Source: Chenopodium formosanum
Lineage: Eukaryota > Streptophyta > Magnoliopsida > Caryophyllales > Amaranthaceae
DNA length: 64,000 bases
Direction of reading: 5' to 3'
NCBI GenBank assembly: GCA_024500155.1
Contig: CM044876.1
Location: forward strand, 9,491,001 to 9,555,000
Shown here: positions 1 through 12,977 of the stretch, piece after piece
Layout: the number at the start of each line of letters is the position of its first letter
Position numbering within the stretch: the first letter of the stretch is position 1
The notes under the pieces: model-generated
Databases searched by the model: none
What the model saw: only the letters and a program-made list of their open reading frames with translations
What the model was told of the DNA's origin: nothing
Position numbers and translations under genes: made by a program

Positions 1-567
1 GTCTCATTTGTCATGCTTGGTGTTTTTTGTTTTTTTTTTTTTTTTTTTTTTTTGTGTAACTCACGTTTTCTCAAGTCTAACTTCCCCTATTCAAGTATTT
101 TTCTTTTGCACTCTACTTTGTTTACTTTCTAAACTGAATTTTCCTGCTCCAGTTTTCGCAGATGATTTCAAATGGCTATTTATGTTAGTAATCCCCACAT
201 CCTTTTTGGGATTAAGGCTTTGTTGTTGCTACTTTTGTTTGTGATGGTGTTTTTGAGTCCTATAAAGGATCTTTATAGATTTTTTTTTTTTTTAATTTAA
301 TTTTAAATGAAGAATCTACTTTGGAGGTAAACCATTTTTGGAAAATTGGGGCGATAAAAGTCTACCATATATAATCAATTCTTATTTGTTGAGTCTTTTA
401 AGAGCCATCTCACAATGTCATTCCCAGTTACAACAATTTTTTCTTCGTGCTAGCTACACACAAGCACACCCACACTCACGTGTACATACATGTACACTCA
501 CACACATGTATGTATGCACATGCACATATATTTACATATACATATCAGAGGTTATCAACCTGTGCAG

Positions 568-1580
568 GTACAATACTCTCTTCATGCTGCAAATTTTGCA
601 CGAAGCAATGCTACTCTTGGTGCCTATGATGACTCTGCTGGTAATTTCTGTTTAAAATGTGATTCTTATAATCACCTTGTACTTCTCAATATGTAGTGCT
701 AACAAATATGTACATCTTCACTATCAGTGTTGTCACGGCAAGCAAGATCTTTGGCTGAAGATGCCTTTTTTCATCCTTCTATCATGTCTGTGAGCTATTA
801 CTCATTTGAGCACTGCTTTGCAGTCTACTCGGTTAGTCACTTAACTTTGCGTGTTTGTATGTTTTTAATAATGTTTATGAGATCTAAATATAATAAAATA
901 ATAAATATAGATGGTAGAGATGTGGCATGGTGCCCTGTCTGTGAAGTTGAAGTCCTTGCACATCTGTTAGACTTCTACTCTTCTAGGGCATCTTAGGAAA
1001 AGACTCTAGATCATTTTATGGTATCCAATGCTGCCTGTGAAATTGAGGAGTAGGTTATGTGATATGTTTGATGCAATCTTACATCTGTCTCATTTGGATT
1101 TTAGCTGTATGACTTGTATCAGATCAGAATTTCGTTAGGTCTCATTTGCTGATAATTGTCCTGTTGTGCTTGGTTGCACGGGAGTATTCTTGCACGTCTG
1201 ATCCTTTAGATTAGACCTGTAGTTATGTAATTAGATGTACTAAATTTGGTTTGCCCGTGTCCAAAATTGAAAATTAAATTGATATTTTTCTGGAATATGG
1301 CCTGATAAAAAATGCTGGATATTATTGAGGACCATTTATAGCTTAGAGTTAAATTTGCAAGCTATAATAAATTTCTATTAATGAACCAGAAACAACTGTA
1401 ATAGTCAATGGAAGATTGTTTGGTACCATATTCTGATTTTTTCATGTGTCTTCACAATGACAGCCCTTCTTCCTACCCGTAGCACTGCATGTTCTCCTTG
1501 CAGCTTTCAAGGAATGGAAACGATACAAGCAAGAAAAGCTGAAGTACTTGACATGGAAGGCGAAAGAAGTTACATCTTAA
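568..1580 (+). CDS. PIGS: GPI transamidase subunit PIG-S, C-terminal exons (5' partial)
   Basis: Three exons, 568-640, 728-831 and 1464-1580, join in phase with GT-AG borders and end in TAA at 1578-1580. The first exon encodes HAANFARSNATLGAYDDSA. The second has the segment AEDAFFHPSIMSVSYYSFEH followed by CFAVYS. The third opens with PFFLPVALHVLLAAFKEW, a membrane-span-like stretch, and ends in a Lys-rich tail. This order (helix, AFF-P-S, FAVY-PFF-P, transmembrane span, short basic tail) matches the C-terminus of PIG-S. PIG-S is a membrane subunit of the ER GPI transamidase, which attaches GPI anchors to proteins. The N-terminal exons lie left of the window; I see no convincing exon in 1-567, which has a poly-T run and AC/TG-rich repeats. 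Family assignment rests on recalled resemblance to PIG-S. The exon model is well supported by phase. Confidence 0.8.
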
Positions 1581-2889
1581 ATCTCAGGGATGAGCAGAAT
1601 GAAGACTCAACAGCTCCCAGAAAACTGATGAGCAGAAAAATTACCCATTGCTTTATTCATGGAAATTTTGAAGCTCTGTTACGAGCCTTGTGCAATGGGT
1701 TGGAAAAGGCTCATATGCCACTTTTCTGAGCACTGAGACGAACTAGAAATATCGGTGCTTCATCTCTTTTCGATCATCGTGATTGCTCCCAGATCTGAGG
1801 ACATCTTGCTTTCTGAGAATTTAATTTATTAGTCGTGATGGCTTGCTAACTAGTTTTGTAGTAGAGTTGAGGAAAGAAAGGGGAAGTAAAGAAAATATTT
1901 AATATACAAATGTAAAATTGAAAAATTCTGATAGAACTTGGGCAACCTGTGTTTTTGTAGAAAACTTCATGTTTAGTACTTACTTGCCCAAGGATCTGGA
2001 TAGATTTTTTTTATTTTTTTTTTATTTTTATTGGCTAAACAAATATTAGTTTAGTTACACGATGTTTTTTGCAAAATTTTGCATCCTTGTATTCAGTACT
2101 TAAAAATACCAGGATTTTTACTCTTGTCAACTCAAATTTCACAATTTGTGTGTCAACGAAATAAATCTTAACGCCCTCTTGCTCTGCAATCTTTGTAGTC
2201 CAGCAGAAAAGCATGCCTCAAACATCGTACAAACATCATACTACTTTATACATGGTTGTACCAAAGACAGGCATCACAATCTTATCATCCCACTCTAGGT
2301 TTTTCCTCATGCACACACACGGATGTACAATGGGTCAAGATGCATCTAATTTACATTAATTGGCATTAACACTTACATTCCTTTTAAAGAGGATAATCAT
2401 TGAGAAACATACTTGGTCAAAACCTCCTTAATATCATTCTTAAGAAACCACATGTAACATCTCGTCCCACAAAAGATTTCAATTTTTCCTGACACTGGTG
2501 ATTACATACAATTTAAGCAAAGCGAAAAAGTCAAGTACTCTATGCAAATGATTGATCAGAACAGAAGAGAACCATAAATCGTGAAAAAACTGCATGTTTG
2601 CGGGGGGAAAAGTCCAACTAAAATAATTTGAAGTAATATTACAGAAATCCCTGAATTAGTTTCAACCTACCCTTCCTACAATATAACCTAAATCAAAACA
2701 AAGCTCCCTGGTGCCCTAATGCTTCTTCAATACAAACCAATTTGTCAAAATTAAAATGTAAAGATTCAGACAGCAGGCATATATATATATACCAAGTAAA
2801 ACACAGGGCCACCAACAGTGGACTGCAGAGATGGGATTGACAACAAAAGCTGACGAAAAGAAAAATAACAATCAGCTTTACTCCTCATC
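1581..2889. other. Convergent 3' UTR / intergenic interval between PIG-S and the SAM-domain gene
   Basis: No coding exon is recognisable. The two genes converge here, so the interval should hold both 3' UTRs. A T-rich tract lies near 2005-2030 and an (AT)n run near 2782-2791. No transposon ends were found. Confidence 0.5.
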
Positions 2890-5220
2890 TTAACCCCTTG
2901 AACTCAATGCCAATAATATCTTCTTTCGGGGACCCTGAAACAAACAAGAGAGAGCATCAATGTCACAGGCTATTTATATATGGGCTTTGTTTTGTGTATA
3001 AAATTGGAGCAGCAAAGGAATACAACGGCTAGAGTTAGCACACAGCCACACAGGACCAAAGCAACATTATGACTGTTTCAGTATGGTCAAGTAACAATAA
3101 TAAGACTCGGGTCACTCCACAAAAAAAGCATCACAATTGAATAGTATATAGCACGACCTCTTTCCTAAATTTCACTCTCCTATCTTAATTCCTGCAAATC
3201 TAAGGGAACAAGAATGAACTTAATGGAAGTTTCTCCTCATGTAGTTCTTTTCCTCTATCTCTCCTGAGATCTGAACACAAGATTATTGGGAAGAGAGTCA
3301 AACATGTCATTAATTATATTAAAGTGTTTCTTGGCAGATAGGAGTTCCTAGTTGAGCTTGGTTTTCATTCCCAACAATCCCAAAAAAACATCCATTAATA
3401 GTCAGGTACTTTGACCTTTCAGAATGACACAGAAGGCAGCAGAGAAAAGGTTTGCTCTAGGTAAACCTCAGAGAACAGGAAAATGGAATCTGCAATAAAA
3501 CTTGGGAAAACCAGATTTGATTCGAGTACACATTCATCAATAAGTTAAGAACTGTGGAGTTGTAAAGATAGATTACAGCTAGTATACATTATTCAAAAGT
3601 TATGAGTTCTATTTCGTCAACAAGCAAGTAACTATCCACGAAAAGGCTTAAATTCTCTCAGTCCCTAACCCACAACCAAATCTATATAATGTATTACAAA
3701 TGAAAATAGGCGACTCAACAGTATACTCCCCTATCTCATAATATAGTGTTCATTTCCACATAATCAAACTTAAAAAACATTGACCAAAAATTATATATAC
3801 AAAAATAAAGTCATATGAGATATTGTAAGATTCATACCAATATATAGTTTTATAATATCAAATTGTTATTTTTTTTTTTTAATCAAAAAAAGATTTTGAT
3901 GTTCAACTGCAGGGTCTCGAAGGCCATGCAGATAAATACAAGCACTGTATTATGATCAACTGTAACCATAAATTTGTTTTTGATAATTAACGTAACTAGT
4001 ACAGAATTAGGGGGCATTTGGTTCATTAAAGGAAAGAGTTTAAGAAAGGGAAAGGAGGTGAATGAAAACAACTCCCATTAATGTAGTATGTTGTTTGACA
4101 TTTAAACTCTCTTCCCTCACCATTCTACCCCAAATTGACAATCACTCTCATGGTTGTTGCCATAAGCCCATCACACCACCACCCTATTGCCCAATGTATA
4201 AAAAGGCTCAAGGAGCAATGAGGAGATGAAGGTCCAGTTGTGTTTAATATCATTCTTCTCCCTTCCTCAAGGAGCAATGAGGAGCAATGAGCAATGTTTA
4301 ATATCATTCTTCTCCCTTCCTCAAGTGTTAAGAAAGGGAGAAGAATGATATAAACACAAAAAATAAGAGTAAATGCTGTTTTCAACCCAAAACGAATATG
4401 TAAAGTTTTGGGACATCCTAACAAGGCAAGTATATAAAATTCTGGGACAACCCAAACAAAAAAAATGAAGAAAATTCAGGATGAAGAGAGTTTAAAAGAT
4501 GAAACCAAAGGTAGCAAAAAGAACAGAAGACCAGTAGCAATGTCACACTGAAAATCAAAGACCTTCAAGAAAAGGAATTGGGGAGGGGAAGGAAGGGGGG
4601 ATGTCCTTGTTCCATTTCTAAAGGAAGTGTTTAAAATAACAGCCAATCAGCCATGATTCTAGCAGTAACAATCAATGGTAAAATCACCTGGAAATGGCTT
4701 GCAATCTAAGCACCCCTCATCACAATAGCCACAACCAGGTCTAAGATGACATTACCCCACTGTTGACCTGTCGCTAGTATGTTTTTCAATACCAAAAATA
4801 TCAACTAAATTATAAAAAATCAACAAAAATTGCCCCACTGTTGCTAGTATGTTTCTCAATACAATGACAATGCCTTTGATATGACATGGGAAGAAAAATA
4901 GGAAGAAGGGTACCTAGAAGAGGGCTATAAGTAAAACATTTTTGAGCATGAATTAGCATTAAATAATCTATCTCCCAGGCATTATTATGTCACGCCGTCA
5001 TTGCCGAATGAAAATGGGCATTAAAGGTATCCATTATTGAAAGTTTAATAATCATTGTTACGTCACACCGTAACTACGGAATGAAAATGGCCATTAAAGG
5101 TATCCATTACAGGTTAACATCTCAATATTCATTTCAAATCTTACCATTGGTATTCCTATTGCTTTAAGATCCTCGTCGGTCATGTGCTCAAGTGCTGTCA
5201 TGTCAACCTAACAAAGAGAG

Positions 5221-5261
<41 letters not shown>

Positions 5262-6267
5262 AAGTTAGCCATAAAGAGTCCTCAAAAAGTTAAAAGGTCC
5301 TCAATCACATGCATGTGTAGCTTACTTCCTCTGCCTGAAATGTAATAAGATACTTTTCAAGACCCAAGGAGTGAAGAAACCCATCAACTGATGCATCAGC
5401 CTGAAAAAAAATACAAATATCAATCAAGAGAATGAAAATAACAATTCTCATTAAAAAGACAATATTCTCCCTAACAACAAAGCATTAGGCAAATGCATAA
5501 CCAGTAAAGCAATTGTCCCCACCCCCCCCCCCCCCCCCCCACCCCCCAAAAAAAAAAAAAAAAAAAAAAAAAACAGGTATCTTTAACCCAATTTTAATAT
5601 TTAATAGAAAGATAAACTGTGATTAACTGTGATTACCCTCATATAATCAATTAAAAATGCTGAAAGGATTAATATTACGCAGTGCACATATGAAGTCCAT
5701 AAGGGAAAGACAGTATACCTTCTGCTGAGTTTTCTTCCTCGAAGTCGGGTTCGAGACTTTTTTAGGCTCCGCTACATGTGTGGCAACAATGACACTTCTT
5801 CTAGCAGGTTTGACAGCCTCGTGTTCAGGTTTAGGCTTCTGGGAATCCTTATTTACCGGCTGAGAGTGCATTGAGCCAGACAACTTTTCACGAAGATCTC
5901 GAACACCTCCACCTTGGGTTTCTTGCTGGCTGCTCCTCCTCTGAAGCTTCAGACGAAGATCACCTCCACCAAGTTTGCGCGCTTCAAAGCCAATTGATAG
6001 TGTCAATCCCAATGTCGTCTATAAAACAAAAAGGAAACTTAGTACTATTTAAATGTCTCAGCTGATCCATACATAATTGAGGTCGCTCATCTTGGTAAAG
6101 ATCATGTTCCCATTTGTCATCCTGCCTTTGCCTGCAAATATGGACAAACAATTTCAGGGAAACACTCACTTATTATACATTAATGCTAACATTACAGGCA
6201 AAATGGCATGCCATATATTAAGACCAACAGCATAAATGAACGAGTCCTCATCATCCATGCCATGTCA

Positions 6268-6299
<32 letters not shown>

Positions 6300-9200
6300 C
6301 ATACACATATATAAGTAATTCATCAGAGTTCTGTTAAAAGCATAGATGCAGTAAAATTATAATTTAACACATGGGCAATCTATATAAGTAATTCATCAGA
6401 GTTCTGTTAAAAGCTTAGATGCAATAAAATTATAATTTAACACATGGGGCAATTCTTAGTAACATTATATAATCCCTGTCACAAATTACTTAGCTGAGCA
6501 CACAACAGTACTCTGATGCACATAATCCACATCTTCACTCTTGGATCCATAAATTGGTTGAACTTAACTACTAGCTGCAAAGTAAGAAATGCCTTGAAAG
6601 TAAGTGACATGATGAATGGATCAGAATCATCAGATGCTTCTTAAACTTACTAAGATAAGTGCTTTTTAATCAATAGAAAGAAGATAGAGAACTCATTATC
6701 AGGTTGCGGCACATGATGAAATGATACCAAAAGCATGCTAACAAGGTGTACAAGACACTAGGGTTATCTAGTGAAAGTTGATCCCAAGGGCAAAGAGTCA
6801 AGAATTTAAAGTCCATACAATCCACAGACTGCATTGATGAAAAACAAAATTCACAGTATGTTTGGAATCTGAGGATGGAGGAACAGGAAGATGAGAATAG
6901 TAACGGATCAAATTTCCCTTATCAGGAGGGATTAAGTAAGACCAGGAAGGAGAGGGGGTGGATAAGGGGATCCTTCTGAGCTTAAAACTTCATTACAACT
7001 AAGACAATAAAGATAGTTATCCAAGTGGAAACCAAAGGATCAACCTAACCATGACAATGAAAAGCTTCAAAGTGACAACCTTTGACTTTATTCCTCCACT
7101 TTCTGCATATCAAAGAAAAAACAATAAACAATCCCCTCCCCTCTCCTTTGCTTCCCTTCTATATTATTATTACTGATGCAGAAAGTATGTAATTATTTTT
7201 TTCAAATAGAAAATAGACACTTCGCAAGAGCATATAGTCACCGCTCACCGGTTCTGCCAGCAATAGCTCTCCACCAAATTTCTCTTAATCAATCATCACA
7301 GCCCTATATTAATGGCATAAAACACAGCAGTACCACAGAATATATGTCACCAAAAACTGTTTGCCACTACCAAGAGTACCAAAGCCCACCGTTACTATCA
7401 TTTATGCATGGATTCATGGAAGCAATATTGAACCCTAAAATCACAATCATTATTGAAGTTACAATAGGAATAACATGCAAAGATGAACTAGAGGCATCAT
7501 CCAAGTTGGTATTTGGGTGCTAAAAAAATAGATAAAAAGAGAAGCTGTGGCTTTCAAGATCATGTTAAGAGGTAAAGCAACTGATAAACTCTATTTAAAG
7601 GCAACATTTTGAAGCAAAACCAGGACATCAAGCTTCAAAGTAAACCTCTAACATAGCAAATAAAAAGAACGAATATCAGCACACAAGTTTTTAAGTTACA
7701 AAGACAGATTGAAGAAGAAATGATAAAGAAGGGTTTAAAGTTTAGACATAATCATTATATTTGAAAGGCTTCAGCATGTATCAGGCCCAAAAGCAGAGAC
7801 ACAAAAAACCCTGTATTCCTGTGCTTACTCCAATTACAAAAAATTCAAATTTCAGTCCATTATCATAGACAGCATAGTGTTTTATGCATTTACATTAATT
7901 ATTCTTCTGAACCTCCACCCTTAGTTTTAAAGGGCACAAGGCAGACCAAGCCGCACCTTACTCATATAGAAAAGAAATAATGATTTCTATTAAATAAGTG
8001 TAAAATTGGAATTATGTGAAAAGGTGAAAGGGACATGTGATCAATAGCTAGGGTTCTTCAAATCAAATTGAGGGATATGTCTCCTCTAGAAATGAATTAA
8101 CTTGCCCGTCAAAAAGTCCCATAGTATTTTAAAGAAAAGAATAACTTACAAAATAGCTATTGATGCTTTATAGCATAAGGTGCAAAATAAGGCACAAGCA
8201 GCAGCCTAGAAATAAAGCGCAAAGGTGCGTGCCTTTAGTAGGTCTTTGAGCCTCACAGAGCTAAGGCGCCAACTCTTGAGCCTCACTGTGGCCTTGCACC
8301 AAGGTGTTCCTAAGGTGCACTTTTTAAAACTAAGCCTCCATCAATGGTTCATTCCCCCTAATTAAGGTAAAATATGAAGAAGACTTGTAGTCTAAATGGT
8401 TTCAAGAACATCATAACCTTTCCTCATATGCCTTCAAATCTAGAACATACTAACTAAAATAAACTAACCGGAAAAAAATGGAAAGCAAAGATGCAACAAA
8501 AGTATAGAAAGAGACATGAGTCCATAAGAACCTACAAAATTATTGAAACCTTACTTTGGTGAAAAGGGTGAAAATACAAAATCATCACTTGAGAGTCAAA
8601 TGATCTAGACTATAAAGCTTCAAGTTTACATGATACAAAATCCACCAAATTTCTTTTCCAATGCTTTTTATATTTTAGGAAAGATAAGGGGATCAAACAA
8701 AATTTTGTTTCCTGTTTAATAGCCAATAATCTACAAGGGAAGGTAAAGGATCCTTTATCTCCAAGAGGCAGGCCTAGATGAGTTGGAGAATTCTTGAAAG
8801 CAGCAAAGGCAAAAAAAACGAGTTTTTCAGTACTATATTGAATGTCACCATCCCTAATCCCCAAAAGTATCAGTCTATATATTGACAAATAAAGACCATA
8901 ACTAGTATTTAAATTAAAAGGGAGGAAAAAAAAAATCCAACACCAGATTCCATGTCCAATCTCTATGACCTAAAAAGGGTGGGAATCAACATTTTTAAAA
9001 AAGAAATAAAACCAGAAGAAATTCATTGTCAAGAGTATCTGATTATGACATAATTAGTTAAGGAAAAGAGGGTAACTTATTACTTATATAAGACAGCTTC
9101 TAAAGTTGTTTACAAGAAAATTTTAGTAAAGTCGAACAATAAGTGATGTTGGGAGGATCAAGATGTTAAAACAGAGTTGATCATATACAACCTCATATAG

Positions 9201-10384
9201 CACCAGTTACAATTTGCCACCCCTCTAACATACAATTGGAGAAAGGAGATGTAATAGTAGCACTACGGATCCAATGAAAGAGCACAACCTTAGCAGAAAA
9301 ATCAAGACCTAACAAAAGAAGCAAACCTGAAGTGTTTCGAAAGACTTGGATAGGAAACAAAACGGAATATACCAGTTTTTTAGCACGTACAACCATCAAA
9401 CCAGAGACCAAAGCCAGGCTCGACAAAACAGGCAGCAGCTAGAGAGAGTCACTCCAGTGTTCAGAAAAGGAGGTGTCCTAACAAAGTTTGTACCCCACAT
9501 TTCACACACCCTTCACTCACTTCCTAGTCCTCAAATACAGTCAGCAACTCAGCACCCTCAAACCTCGAAAAACAGAACATTAAACTGTCGGACTGCTAGC
9601 CTAGTCCCACACTCCCATTTACGCAGACTAACGGTGTGTTTGGATAGAAGGAAATGGAAGGAAAAGAAGGGAAGGGAAATGGAGAGATGTGATATCTTTC
9701 ATTTGGATAACAAATGAGGAAGGGAGGGAATTGGAGGGGAGAGAAATGGAGGGATTAAATTGTAGGAAAATGATCCCTCTAACAATGGAGAGATTTGGAA
9801 GGAAAACTCACCATTCTTCTCTCCCCTCCCTTTCCCTCCCCTCCTCTTCTCCTCCCTCCCCTTCTTTTCCTTCCTCTAATGTTATCCAAACACACAGTAA
9901 AGCTCTGATTCAGTCATCTATCCTCCAGCACCGACATTCTTGGTAGATATTCTCCCAACTTAAACTATGTAATCCGGAATGAGCAATCAATCCATACCTT
10001 ACTCAATCCCCTAACCAAAAGTCTCAAATTCAATTCACCTTCGAAATGCTAGCTCACATTCAAGCATTCCTAAATAATCGTAATAATCGCCACCCATTCA
10101 ATCGAATTTTCTCACAATTATACGCCATAAACTACAACATTCACCAATTGAACAATAATTGAACTAAGCTAATGCAAAAGAATTTCAAAAATCAAATTTT
10201 TAAAAAAAAAAAATCATGATTATCACAATATTAATCATAGATTACCTAGCAAAAAAAAAAAAAAAGCAAAAACCAACCTTTTTCCGGTGACAGTTCGCCG
10301 GCGAATGGAATTACTGGCGACAGAGCCATTAAGCCTTTCTGTGATTGACGCCTTGGAATCTCCCTCCAATTTATCAGCATACAT
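2890..10384 (-). CDS. SAM (sterile alpha motif) domain protein, 203 aa, six exons
   Basis: Exons on the minus strand in transcript order are 10278-10384, 6073-6131, 5719-5981, 5326-5400, 5145-5207 and 2890-2934 (612 nt, all phases consistent). The start ATG at 10384-10382 gives MYADKLEGDSKASITERLNG. Exon 2 carries the conserved KRQRQDDKWEHDLY block, and exon 3 has DLRLKLQ followed by DLREKLSG. Residues about 144-203 form a SAM fold: VDGFLHSLGLEKYLITFQAE, then the VDMTALEHMTDEDLKAIGIP block, then GPRKKILLAL. This order fits a small plant SAM-domain family of unknown molecular role; SAM domains mediate protein or RNA binding. I chose acceptor 5982-5983 for exon 3 because it restores PQLSRKLGGGDLRLKLQ in frame. 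An acceptor near 6015 would force a stop or a poorer join. Introns 1 (4.1 kb) and 5 (2.2 kb) are unusually long and contain repeats. Confidence 0.88.
4981..5108. repeat. Imperfect tandem duplication in intron 5 of the SAM gene
   Basis: Two adjacent diverged copies of about 60 bp share the core GAATGAAAATGG followed by CATTAAAGGTATCCATTA (copies near 4981-5038 and 5051-5108). It lies just downstream of the exon 5 donor. Confidence 0.7.
5221..5259. repeat. 39-nt poly-A tract (poly-T on the transcribed strand)
   Basis: An uninterrupted A run. On the transcribed minus strand it reads as poly-T, about 12 nt upstream of the acceptor of the exon at 5145-5207, so it acts as an extreme polypyrimidine tract. 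Confidence 0.95.
5520..5574. repeat. Poly-C followed by poly-A composite tract
   Basis: A run of C, interrupted once or twice by A, passes directly into a run of about 27 A. It lies in an intron of the SAM-domain gene. The exact length is likely to vary between individuals and between assemblies. Confidence 0.9.
6269..6310. repeat. (GT)n microsatellite passing into an (AT/AC)-rich run
   Basis: An uninterrupted GT dinucleotide repeat is followed by a TATATATACATACACATATATA stretch, inside intron 1 of the SAM gene. Confidence 0.9.
6310..6455. repeat. Two-copy tandem repeat, 73-bp unit
   Basis: The segments 6310-6382 and 6383-6455 are near-identical direct copies. Both contain TAAGTAATTCATCAGAG and AATTTAACACATGGG, with only a few substitutions and one indel. 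The repeat lies in intron 1 of the SAM gene. Confidence 0.85.
7920..8334. mobile_element. Non-autonomous TIR element, 415 bp, with 8-bp target duplication
   Basis: The ends are inverted repeats: left CTTAGTTTTAAAGGGCAC, right (reverse complement) CTTAGTTTTAAAAAGTGCAC. The flanks CCTCCACC (7912-7919) and CCTCCATC (8335-8342) look like an 8-bp target-site duplication with one mismatch, which would fit a hAT-type element. The interior has AGGCGCA/AAGGTGC motifs common in plant repeats and no coding capacity. It sits in intron 1 of the SAM gene. Confidence 0.65.
9632..9897. mobile_element. PIF/Harbinger-like MITE, 266 bp
   Basis: Terminal inverted repeats are CGGTGTGTTTGGATA on the left and CTGTGTGTTTGGATA on the right (reverse complement). 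Both are flanked by the trinucleotide TAA (9629-9631 and 9898-9900), the target-site size of PIF/Harbinger elements. The interior is a long purine-rich then pyrimidine-rich imperfect palindrome (GGAAGG repeats against CCTTCC repeats). It lies in intron 1 of the SAM gene, near its 5' end. Confidence 0.8.
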
Positions 10385-11107
10385 CTTCTCGAAAATCGTA
10401 GATGATGTCGGAGTTCGAAAACCCTAACCCTAGATTTTCTGGGAGTTTTGGTGGAGCGAGGTTAGTGACAGGATACTGGAGATTCGAGTTAATTTTAGAG
10501 AGAGAAACAAAAAAAGGGAAAAAGTAAGAGGGGAATTTAAACAGACGAGATATTTTTCTGAGGGAACGATTATGCTGGGCTCGTGATTGGGGTGGAATGT
10601 TAAAACTCGAGCTTGTTTGGTAATTGGTTGTTGGCGATTTTACCTGGTGGTTTCATACTTTGATTGGTTGTTTGAATCAATTAATTTAGTTTCGTTGTAA
10701 CGACTAAAGTCTAGTTTTCTTATATCTTAATTTTAGTTTAGTTTAGTTCAATTTAGGATGTTGCCCCAGTCAATCAGCCTCTTATGTGGGTCAGTTTTGC
10801 AATATAATACACTTTTTAATTTAAACAAAAAACACTTAGATCTAGCATCACAGTTCATAGTGAAGAACCACCACTATCTTCGTCTACCCTCTATCATCTC
10901 GCCGGTCATCAGTCATCACGAAGCCACCACACTACCATCATTATCCCCCTGCCGTTTTACCAGTCAACCACGAACCACCACAATCATCTTCGTCTTTGCA
11001 TCACTCTTCTTCTTCCCTTCTTACTCCTTCCTCCACAACCACTAGCTCTAATGCCGCTTTGCGACAGTAACAAAAAGACATCCTAGTAGCAAAATGGTGT
11101 AAATTAA

Positions 11108-11530
11108 CAGGGGCGGAATTGGGGGGGCTAGGGTAGGCCATGGCCACCCCCTTAATTCCAAATAAAACTAATTAAGGTTCTCTTTTGTTATAGTTTTCTT
11201 CATAGCCTTGTTGGCAATTTGCTCAATATAGAGCTTTTATGCACAATGGTCACCGGTTCAATCCATGTTTGGCAGCCATTTTGTTTTTTTTCCCTACATT
11301 TTTTTTAATTAGCTAGCTTTGTAAGCCAAAATTAGCTAATCTTTAGTTTTTCTTTATAAACTTTTTTTCCATAATGTATATTTTTGTTAAAATTTTAAGT
11401 CAATCGAAAAATTTACTCCATAATTCTTTGTAAGAAGTATAATTAAGAAACTTTAAAATATTTAGATATAGATTAGCGTAATTCATATGATATTGGCCCC
11501 CTCAATACAAAAATTCTAGTTACGCCACTG
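11108..11530. mobile_element. hAT-like non-autonomous element, 423 bp
   Basis: Ends are CAGGGGCGGAATT on the left and CAGTGGCGTAACT on the right (reverse complement), the CAGxGGCG-type terminus of many plant hAT MITEs. The flanks TAAATTAA (11100-11107) and TAAATTAG (11531-11538) are an 8-bp target duplication with one mismatch. It contains a G7 run near the left end and no open frame. Confidence 0.75.
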
Positions 11531-12977
11531 TAAATTAGGGTCATATCAATCCCTTAAGGGTAGCATCTTCTATGTGGAAGCAATTTTAAGGTGTTGATGG
11601 GGTGGTGATGGCGTTGCAGTGATGGACTGATGGAGGAGGAAGAAGGGAGAAAAAAAGTGCAGTTAACTATAATGGAGGAAGAAGAAGGGAGGGAAAAAGC
11701 GAAGAAAGTACAAACTTGGGCCCATATATATACCCCCTAATTTACCAATTTGGTAAATCAGACTGATGAACATGTATTTCCTCTCAATTTAGCTCAGCTA
11801 AGTTTAGTTTTTTCTATTTTAATTCAGCTCAAAAGAGCATGTTTGACACGGAGAAAAAAGTTGATCGTTGGAAGTAAGTTTTATCTATAGAAATAATAAA
11901 GACATTGTTACATCTAAATTTTTATACAATTATTAGTAATTATGAATATGAATGATTAAATATTTGTAATTAGTTACTTATTTGGTAATTTCACGTCCTC
12001 TCCCCTCTCCTCTCCTCTCCTCTCCTTTCTTCTCTTCAAGGAATTTATAAATTTTTGGTCGTTTAGGTTAGAAATAGTCTTCGTTTAGGTAGACTATTTC
12101 CGACCATATATTTCTCTTGTTTATTTTCCGATCCTATAACTTTTCAAATTAGGTTTCAATAAATCTACACATGTAGTGTAGATGCTCGTTTGTCTCCCTA
12201 TTGTAGAGTGTCTCCATGCGGTAGAGTTAGTTTTTCTTTAGGAATTTGTGTGTTAGGATCTTTTGCCCTATAATCAATTTCATTGGTAAAAATTTGTTCT
12301 AGATCACAACGGTTGTAAGTTGTCATTTTTTTTACAACTTACATTATTTTTCTTTTGTTATTGGTACACTTACATAGTTTTCTATTGTCATTGGTACACC
12401 AAAGAATAATGAGTAAATGACCCACCAAAGAAAAATGACAAAAGAAAAATTACGTAAGTTGTAAAAAGTGTGACAATCTACTAGATAAGATAATAAATTA
12501 GGGTTCTACGAATTGATTAGTTGGATGAATAATTAGACAATAAAGATAGAAATTTTCCAACAAAAATAAGAAATCACGACAACAGCACCAACTCGCCACC
12601 CCTCATCCCGTTAATATTCAATTGGGTCTGTTTAGAAATTGAGAAAACCCCAATTTGTACACATGATTTTCCCCTCAATTTTGAATCGTCAATTCGTTGA
12701 GGTCTTAACTGCAGAATTTGAAACCCTAACTTGCGAATATGAGACAATTGAATTAAAACGTGGAAGAAGAAGATACAGAAAGAGGGAAGATCAGGGGAAA
12801 ATCGAGCAAAGAAAGAGGGAACAAGAGGGAAATAAAATGAAAGAAAGGTCGTTTATGGGGCCCAAGATGATGTCTGTAGAAAAGTGGTAGTAGTTTTTAG
12901 CGTTTTGGAAAAAAACTAAGTGGTCTAATACAATTAAAAAAATAAAAAATTGAGGTGGTAATGTAAAAAATGACTAA

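Noticed and set aside
4017..4512. MITE with GGGCATTTGGTTCATT start in SAM-gene intron 5
   Set aside because: A partial inverted match (TTTGGTTTCATCTTTTAAAC type) exists near 4487-4512, but no convincing termini or target duplication. An internal duplication around CATTCTTCTCCCTTCCTCAA is real but unexplained.
5982..6072. SAM-gene exon 3 starting at the acceptor near 6015
   Set aside because: That choice needs a donor that is not present or brings a stop. The 91-nt intron to 5982 restores the conserved DLRLKLQ context in frame.
7176..7523. 115-codon open frame on the + strand
   Set aside because: It lies in the long first intron of the SAM gene, shows no family features and has no splice-consistent partner.
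12639..12890. 83-codon frame with Arg/Lys-rich end
   Set aside because: Could be an old first exon, but nothing downstream continues it and no family is recognised.
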